Translations under genes and position numbers: made by a program
DNA from: Thermococcus profundus
GTDB taxonomy: Archaea > Methanobacteriota_B > Thermococci > Thermococcales > Thermococcaceae
Assembly: GCF_002214585.1 (NCBI RefSeq)
Contig: NZ_CP014862.1
Span: forward strand, 1,736,001-1,800,000
Length of the DNA: 64,000 nt
Reading direction: 5' to 3'
Shown here: positions 59,160 through 64,000 of the stretch, piece after piece
How positions within the stretch are numbered: position 1 is the first letter of the stretch
How the letters are laid out: each line of letters begins with the position of its first letter
Notes under the pieces: generated by a model
What the model was told of the DNA's origin: nothing
The model's input: only the letters and a program-made list of their open reading frames with translations
Databases searched by the model: none

Positions 59160-61624
59160 TGTCCTATTGGGCTAAGACGTATGGAAAAGGAGCAGCTCAT
59201 GGAGTGGCTGTGGATAGGAACGGGGATGTTATAGTAGTTGGACAAACCAACGAGGAGAACGCGTTCGTTGCTCGCATTGACAAAGAAGGAAATGTAAAGT
59301 GGTTCAGGACTTACGGGGGAAGCAACATAGACTGCTTTAACGACGTGAAAATAGCCCCCAATGGGGATATCATCGTAGCAGGCTGGACTGAAAGTTTCGG
59401 TGCTGGTGGTTACGATGCGTGGGTTCTCAGACTTGATAAGAATGGGAACGTGAAGTGGCAAAAAACCTACGGAGGAGGCAAAGATGATTATGCCTCCGCC
59501 ATTGCCCTAGCTCCTAACGGCGACATTATTGTGGCCGGTTGGACCTACAGTTTTGGTGCTGGTGGTTCTGATGCGTGGGTTCTCAGGCTTGACGAGAACG
59601 GCAACGTGAAATGGCAGAAAACCTATGGCGGCAGTGGTATTGATAAAGCCCGCGCGATTGCTTTGGTATTAAACGATGAAATCATTATCGCCGGACTAAC
59701 TAATAGTTTCGGTGCCAGTAACGGAAATGTATGGGTTTTAAGGCTCGACGAGTATGGAAATGTGAAGTGGCAAAAAACCTACGGAGGAGAATGGGGTGAT
59801 GAGGCTTACGCGGTCGCTCTAACTAACGAGGGAGATATCATCATTGTCGGAGAAACAGGTAGCTACGGTATGGGAGAAGGAGATGTCTGGGTCCTCAGGC
59901 TCGACGAGTATGGAAATGTGAAGTGGCAAAAAACCTACGGAGAGAACAGTCATGAGACGGCTTACGCGGTCGCTTTAGCACCAAATGGTGATATTGTCTT
60001 AGCTGGCCACACATACAGCTTCAGCTCTAACGCTGGGAAATTTCCAGATGCCTGGGTTCTCAGACTTGACGGGAATGGAAAAGTGAAGTGGCAGAAAACA
60101 TGTGGGGGAGATGGGTGGAACAGCTTCAATGACGTTAAGATCTCCCCAAACGGAGATATTATTGTTGCGGGAGAGATTTATGATTTCAGCAGGAGTATAG
60201 GAGTTCTTCGTATTTCACCAAACGGAGAGATACCGGGCTGTGACATCCTCCAGAAGTCCAAGGCTGTAGTGATAGAGACTAACACAAAGGTAACCAATAC
60301 GAAGTGTGACGTAACGATTCCAGCTCCGGAGGACGTGAAGATATTAACATCAAAAGCGACCGTATCAACTCCAACCGTCAAAATTAAGACCCAGTGCGAG
60401 TGGAGCAATCCCAAGACTGAAAAGCTCCAGAGTCAAGACTTATCCTCTGAGGTGAGGATCCAGGAGGAATTCCCCTCAAAGTTTCAAGGCTTCCCCCAAG
60501 CCCTCCTCTCTCGCTATGAACCCCTTGAGTCCCTCGGCAAGGGGGGCTTCGCCAAGGTCTTCAAAGCCAAAAGGAAATCTGACGGTAAAATCGTTGCCCT
60601 TAAAATCCCTCGCATAGACGAGAGAACAAGTAGTCTCTTCATCAAGGAAGTGGCGGCATGGTACAACCTCAACCACGAGAACATCGTGCGGCTTTACAGA
60701 GCGGACATTCTGCCCGTTCCATACCTTGAGATGGAGTTCGTTGAGGGCGTTGAGCTTAATGGAAAGGTCATCAGAGACCTCGAAAAGTATCCGAAGCCCG
60801 TTGATGAGGAGACTGCACTCAAAATCATTACCGGCATCGCCGAGGGTTTAAAGCATGCACACTCGAAGGGCATCTACCACCTTGACCTCAAGCCCCTCAA
60901 CATCCTTCTCAAGAGCGATTTAACCCCAAAAATAACCGACTGGGGATTAGCAAAGATAAGCGCGAGGAGCTCGCTCTCAACTCACAGCGGCTACTCGCCG
61001 CTCTACGCGGCCCCGGAACAGCTCGACGAGGAGACCTTTGGAGTCCCGGATAATAAGACCGACATCTACCAGCTCGGCCTCATCTTCTACGAGCTTCTAA
61101 CCGGAGAGCTTCCCTATTCTGCCACGACACCGGGCGCGCTAATCGGGAAGATACTCCACGCAAAGCCGAAGAGATCATCAGAGGTTGACCCTGCTCTGGC
61201 GAAGTACGATGGCCTCTTTGAGAAGCTTTTGGCAAAGAAGAAGGAAGAGCGCTTCTCCAGCGTCGAGGAATTCCTTGAGGCTTTGAACTCTCTAAGGGAG
61301 CTTGAGAGAGAAAAGGGAGAGCTGAAGAGAACAACGATGGCCATGAGGAAGAGCCGCTCGCGGGAGGAGTTCGAGAAGCTGAAGGTCGAGAGCGTGAGAA
61401 AAACCGTCAAGATAGCCCTCCTGAGCGCGAGGCTCAACGACAAGGCCGAGCTTCTGAGGGCACTCGACGATCTGAGGTTCGAGACGCGGGAGAACTTCGA
61501 CGACCTCGTGAGGGCCATCGAGCAGGTCGAACTCCTCCTAAGGGAGGGAATACCGATTGGCAACGAGACCTTCGAGATGCTCAGGGCGCTCCTCCTGCGG
61601 ATAGAGGGGGAGGTGGTGAGGTGA
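59159..61624 (+). CDS. Seven-bladed beta-propeller fused to a Ser/Thr protein kinase
   Basis: The 821-aa protein has no signal peptide or membrane helix. Residues 1-365 hold seven repeats with WVLRLDENGNVKWQKTYGG-like cores. After a Cys/Thr-rich linker the kinase domain (about 450-705) shows LGKGGFAKVFKAK (G-loop), VALKIPR (Lys), HLDLKPLNILL (catalytic Asp and Asn), TDWGLAK (DFG-equivalent DWG) and YAAPEQL. A C-terminal helical tail follows (710-821). It is likely an active eukaryote-like kinase reading a cytoplasmic ligand through the propeller. ATG 59159 overlaps the previous stop after GGGGGTG. Confidence 0.88.
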   Translation: MSYWAKTYGKGAAHGVAVDRNGDVIVVGQTNEENAFVARIDKEGNVKWFRTYGGSNIDCFNDVKIAPNGDIIVAGWTESFGAGGYDAWVLRLDKNGNVKWQKTYGGGKDDYASAIALAPNGDIIVAGWTYSFGAGGSDAWVLRLDENGNVKWQKTYGGSGIDKARAIALVLNDEIIIAGLTNSFGASNGNVWVLRLDEYGNVKWQKTYGGEWGDEAYAVALTNEGDIIIVGETGSYGMGEGDVWVLRLDEYGNVKWQKTYGENSHETAYAVALAPNGDIVLAGHTYSFSSNAGKFPDAWVLRLDGNGKVKWQKTCGGDGWNSFNDVKISPNGDIIVAGEIYDFSRSIGVLRISPNGEIPGCDILQKSKAVVIETNTKVTNTKCDVTIPAPEDVKILTSKATVSTPTVKIKTQCEWSNPKTEKLQSQDLSSEVRIQEEFPSKFQGFPQALLSRYEPLESLGKGGFAKVFKAKRKSDGKIVALKIPRIDERTSSLFIKEVAAWYNLNHENIVRLYRADILPVPYLEMEFVEGVELNGKVIRDLEKYPKPVDEETALKIITGIAEGLKHAHSKGIYHLDLKPLNILLKSDLTPKITDWGLAKISARSSLSTHSGYSPLYAAPEQLDEETFGVPDNKTDIYQLGLIFYELLTGELPYSATTPGALIGKILHAKPKRSSEVDPALAKYDGLFEKLLAKKKEERFSSVEEFLEALNSLRELEREKGELKRTTMAMRKSRSREEFEKLKVESVRKTVKIALLSARLNDKAELLRALDDLRFETRENFDDLVRAIEQVELLLREGIPIGNETFEMLRALLLRIEGEVVR

Positions 61625-61628
61625 TTTC

Positions 61629-62753
61629 ATGAGGTGCACCTACGAGTACCGCCACTCCATAAAGGAGTGCCCACGGGAAGCCCTCGAAGGCCTACCCTAC
61701 TGCATATTCCACCTGCCGGAGGGCGGAAAGGACCTTAGCGGGGAGAACCTGAGCGGCGAAGACCTTGAGGAGGCCTACTTGAGCGAAGCCAACCTGAGCG
61801 GGGCGAACCTAAGCGAGGCCAACCTCCGCTACGCCGATTTAAGCGACTCCAACCTTGACGGGGCTGATTTGAGCTGGGCAATCCTTACGGGCGCCGACCT
61901 CAGCGGCGCGAGCGCCAAGAGGGCAGACTTCACGAGGGCTAATCTGGAGGAGGCAGACCTGAGCGGGGCCTCGCTGATAGGGACAAACCTCTCCCTCGCC
62001 AGCTTAAGGGGTGCGAACCTCACGAGGGCTGATTTGAGGGGGACAGAACTCTACGGGGCGGAGCTTGAAAGCTCAAACCTGCTCGGTGCAGACCTCAGAG
62101 GAGCGAGGCTCCACGGAGTTTCGTTCAAGGGAGTCAGGAACATCGAGCACGCGCGCCTCGACGCTAAGGTTATCGAAGAGGTTGAAGGGGACCAGCTGAG
62201 AAAGGAAAATCCTCAGAGGGCCATCGAGTCCTACCTCAAGGCCCTCTCGGTCTACCTTGAATTAAAGGAAACCTTCCGCTCACGGGGCCTCTATGACAGG
62301 GCGAGTGCCTATACAGTAGGAGAGTGGAGGGTAAGGGGGAAGGTACAGAGCATCGCCCACAGGGCTGAAAGTCCCGCCGAACTAGAGGAGTTCGTGCCCT
62401 TAACAGCCAGGAGCGGAAAGCGGTGGCTCATTGCATTGGAAGGAAAGACGAGATGGCTTTTGAACGTCATCTACCGCTTAACGTCAAGCTACGGGGAGAG
62501 CGCCTCAAGGGTGCTCATAACAACGATAGCAATTGTGTTCGTCTACGCAGTTATTTACTGGCTCGCCGGCGCCCTAGGGAATTCTTCCTTCGCCGAGAGC
62601 CTCTACTTCAGCCTCGTTACCTTCACGACGGTCGGCTACGGCGACATAGTGCCCAAAGAAAGCTACCGCCTGCTCGCTGCCAGCGAAGCCTTCGTCGGCG
62701 CGTTCCTGATGGCGTTTTTCGTTGTTGTGATAAGCAGAAAGCTTATTAGGTAG
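61629..62753 (+). CDS. Pentapeptide-repeat protein with two-helix potassium channel
   Basis: The 374-aa protein has a Cys-His N-terminus (CTYEYRH...C...YCIFH, possible zinc site), about 25 pentapeptide repeats (NLSGANLSEANLRYADLSDS type, 38-168), a helical linker, and a two-helix pore with the selectivity filter TTVGYGD (about 333-339) between helices VLITTIAIVFVYAVIYWLAG and ASEAFVGAFLMAFFVVVIS. It is a potassium-selective channel with a cytoplasmic beta-solenoid. GAGGTGATTTC precedes ATG 61629, five bases after the kinase stop. Confidence 0.85.
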   Translation: MRCTYEYRHSIKECPREALEGLPYCIFHLPEGGKDLSGENLSGEDLEEAYLSEANLSGANLSEANLRYADLSDSNLDGADLSWAILTGADLSGASAKRADFTRANLEEADLSGASLIGTNLSLASLRGANLTRADLRGTELYGAELESSNLLGADLRGARLHGVSFKGVRNIEHARLDAKVIEEVEGDQLRKENPQRAIESYLKALSVYLELKETFRSRGLYDRASAYTVGEWRVRGKVQSIAHRAESPAELEEFVPLTARSGKRWLIALEGKTRWLLNVIYRLTSSYGESASRVLITTIAIVFVYAVIYWLAGALGNSSFAESLYFSLVTFTTVGYGDIVPKESYRLLAASEAFVGAFLMAFFVVVISRKLIR

Positions 62754-62799
62754 AATGAGAATTTAGTTCATCCTGAAACGGTGTAAGGAGGTATAAAAG

Positions 62800-64000
62800 A
62801 TGCCGGTTGACCTTTCCGGACCCCTGCTGTCCGCATTCAAGAAGGCGAAGAGAGAATACGAAGAAGCCATGAAGAAAGGCGACATGGAGACCGCTAAGAA
62901 GAAGGCCCTTGAGTGCTCCAGGATTCTGAAGCAGCTATCGAAATACGACGAGTTCAACCGCGAGAGCTACCTCAAAAAGGCCAAGAAGTGGGAGAGCCTG
63001 GCCAAAGACATTGAGAGTGGCAAGATAGCCCGCAAAACGCAACCAAAGCCTATGCGCGAGGGATCTTCGAGGCCAGACAGGGGGGAGAGCGAAGTAGAGA
63101 GCGAGGAGGAGAAGTTCAAGGCCTACGTCAGGAACAATCTCATAGCCAAGTCAAAGGTCAAGTGGGATGATATAGGCGGTCTGGATGAAGTCAAGAGGCT
63201 CATGATGGAGACAGTCGTAATAGCGGCCCTCCAGAGGCCGGAGTCGATCCAGCCATGGAAAGGCATCCTCCTCTTCGGGCCACCGGGGACGGGTAAAACT
63301 TTACTTGCTTCAGCCGCCGCCGGGAGCTTAAACGCCACCTTCTTCAGCGTCAAGGCCTCGAACGTTCTCAGCAAGTATTTCGGCGAGTCGGCGAAGATAA
63401 TAACCGCCCTCTATGAAGTAGCGAGGGAGGAGGCGCCGAGCATAGTCTTCCTCGACGAGATTGATTCGCTGACGACGAAGAGGAGCGGGGAGCAGAGCGA
63501 GGCGAGCAGGAGAATGCTGGCGACGCTTCTGACGGAGTTGGATGGCTTCCAGGACAAAAAGAGCGACAAGCTCATTCTAACGCTCGCGGCCACGAATACA
63601 CCCTGGGACTTGGACGAAGCAGTTCTCTCAAGGTTCCCACGCAGGATTTACGTGCCTTTACCAGATGAGAAAGCCACGAAGGAGATTATCAAGATCAACA
63701 CGCGCGGGCTGGACATATCAAGGCTTGATCTCGACGCAATAGCGGAGGAGAGCGTGAGGAGGCTTTATTCAGGTAGAGACCTGAGGAACCTCTGCCAGGA
63801 GGCAATCTGGAACATGATACGGGAGGAAAACAGGGATCTGCACAAGCTTGCTTCCCTGCCCTTCGAGGAACTGAGGAAGCGCTCTTTGAGGACGAGACCG
63901 CTTGAGATGAGGGATTTTGAGGAGGCGTTCAAGAAGATCAAGAGCCCGCTGACGAGGAAGGATATTGAGCGCTATGAGAAGTGGGCCGAGGAGTTCGGGG
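62800..64000 (+). CDS. Vps4-like AAA ATPase with MIT-like N-terminus (runs off the window)
   Basis: The first 400 residues are visible, with no stop by position 64000. Residues 1-72 form three predicted helices (SAFKKAKREYEEAMKKGD; ESYLKKAKKWESLAKDIES) like a MIT domain. After a charged linker comes the AAA core: KWDDIGGLDEVKRLM, GPPGTGKT (160-167), pore loop SKYFGESAK, IVFLDEIDSL and RR arginine-finger region RFPRRIYVPLP. The order and pore loop are nearest to Vps4/katanin among AAA proteins. ATG 62800 follows AAGGAGGTATAAAAG. It would disassemble the helical proteins encoded upstream, inferred. Confidence 0.85.
   Translation, partial: MPVDLSGPLLSAFKKAKREYEEAMKKGDMETAKKKALECSRILKQLSKYDEFNRESYLKKAKKWESLAKDIESGKIARKTQPKPMREGSSRPDRGESEVESEEEKFKAYVRNNLIAKSKVKWDDIGGLDEVKRLMMETVVIAALQRPESIQPWKGILLFGPPGTGKTLLASAAAGSLNATFFSVKASNVLSKYFGESAKIITALYEVAREEAPSIVFLDEIDSLTTKRSGEQSEASRRMLATLLTELDGFQDKKSDKLILTLAATNTPWDLDEAVLSRFPRRIYVPLPDEKATKEIIKINTRGLDISRLDLDAIAEESVRRLYSGRDLRNLCQEAIWNMIREENRDLHKLASLPFEELRKRSLRTRPLEMRDFEEAFKKIKSPLTRKDIERYEKWAEEFG

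Overview
The window is chromosomal DNA of a hyperthermophilic euryarchaeon of the Thermococcales, most likely a Thermococcus. The reasons are an archaeal-type S-adenosylmethionine synthetase, an Lhr helicase carrying an intein, a CGP-CTERM surface protein, archaeal cobamide salvage enzymes (CobY, CobZ, CbiZ), BRE/TATA promoters of the CGAAAA-CTTTAAAT type, GGTG/GGTGAT ribosome binding sites, several apparently leaderless genes, and tightly overlapping genes. No rRNA, tRNA, CRISPR array or insertion sequence was found.

Layout. 1-8.4 kb holds housekeeping genes: a DUF2226 gene cut by the edge, a TrkA-N/DHH phosphodiesterase, a minus-strand double-hairpin H/ACA-like small RNA, SAM synthetase, and Lhr (with a 525-residue LAGLIDADG intein) next to a metallophosphoesterase. 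8.6-13.1 kb is an accessory island. It has an exported or membrane protein ending in a PD-(D/E)XK nuclease domain, followed by five small orphan genes, one of them frameshifted in a G7 run. 13.1-15.4 kb encodes a membrane-anchored winged-helix regulator and a secreted helical protein.

15.5-30 kb is an iron-sulfur/metal-cofactor region: a DUF134 regulator, two MinD-type ATPases with inserted ferredoxins, a radical SAM protein, three NifX/NafY-family proteins, sufC-sufB, and accessory methyltransferases and metallo-beta-lactamase proteins. Four promoter regions here share a two-part element (TGCACAA, usually inside TGTGCATATGCACA, and TTAGG-N4-CCKAA). This suggests one regulon tying these genes together. 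An ABC-2 exporter with a surface beta-propeller protein lies inside the region. 30-35.4 kb holds two TauE/SafE permeases, a hydroxyacid dehydrogenase, a HAD phosphatase and small genes.

35.4-52 kb is a cobamide salvage region: CobD/CobC-like aminotransferase, CbiB, CobZ, CobS, CobY, CobQ, CobT and CbiZ. Together they cover side-chain removal, re-amidation, aminopropanol-phosphate attachment, GTP activation, alpha-ribazole formation and final assembly. A VapBC pair, a GH114-like lipoprotein and a 2085-residue beta-helix/PEGA-repeat surface protein interrupt it. A 58-residue membrane protein precedes cbiZ in the same transcript.

55.2-64 kb is the most interesting part: a plus-strand cluster reading a 171-aa unknown, a 615-aa coiled-coil protein with a winged-helix-like end, two paralogous Snf7/ESCRT-III-like helical proteins, a small Mrr-like fragment, a seven-bladed propeller fused to a Ser/Thr kinase, a pentapeptide-repeat potassium channel, and a Vps4-like AAA ATPase with a MIT-like N-terminus that runs off the window. 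I read it as a candidate ESCRT-like membrane-remodelling system with phospho-signalling and ion-channel inputs. The individual domains are seen in the sequence; the joint function is inference.
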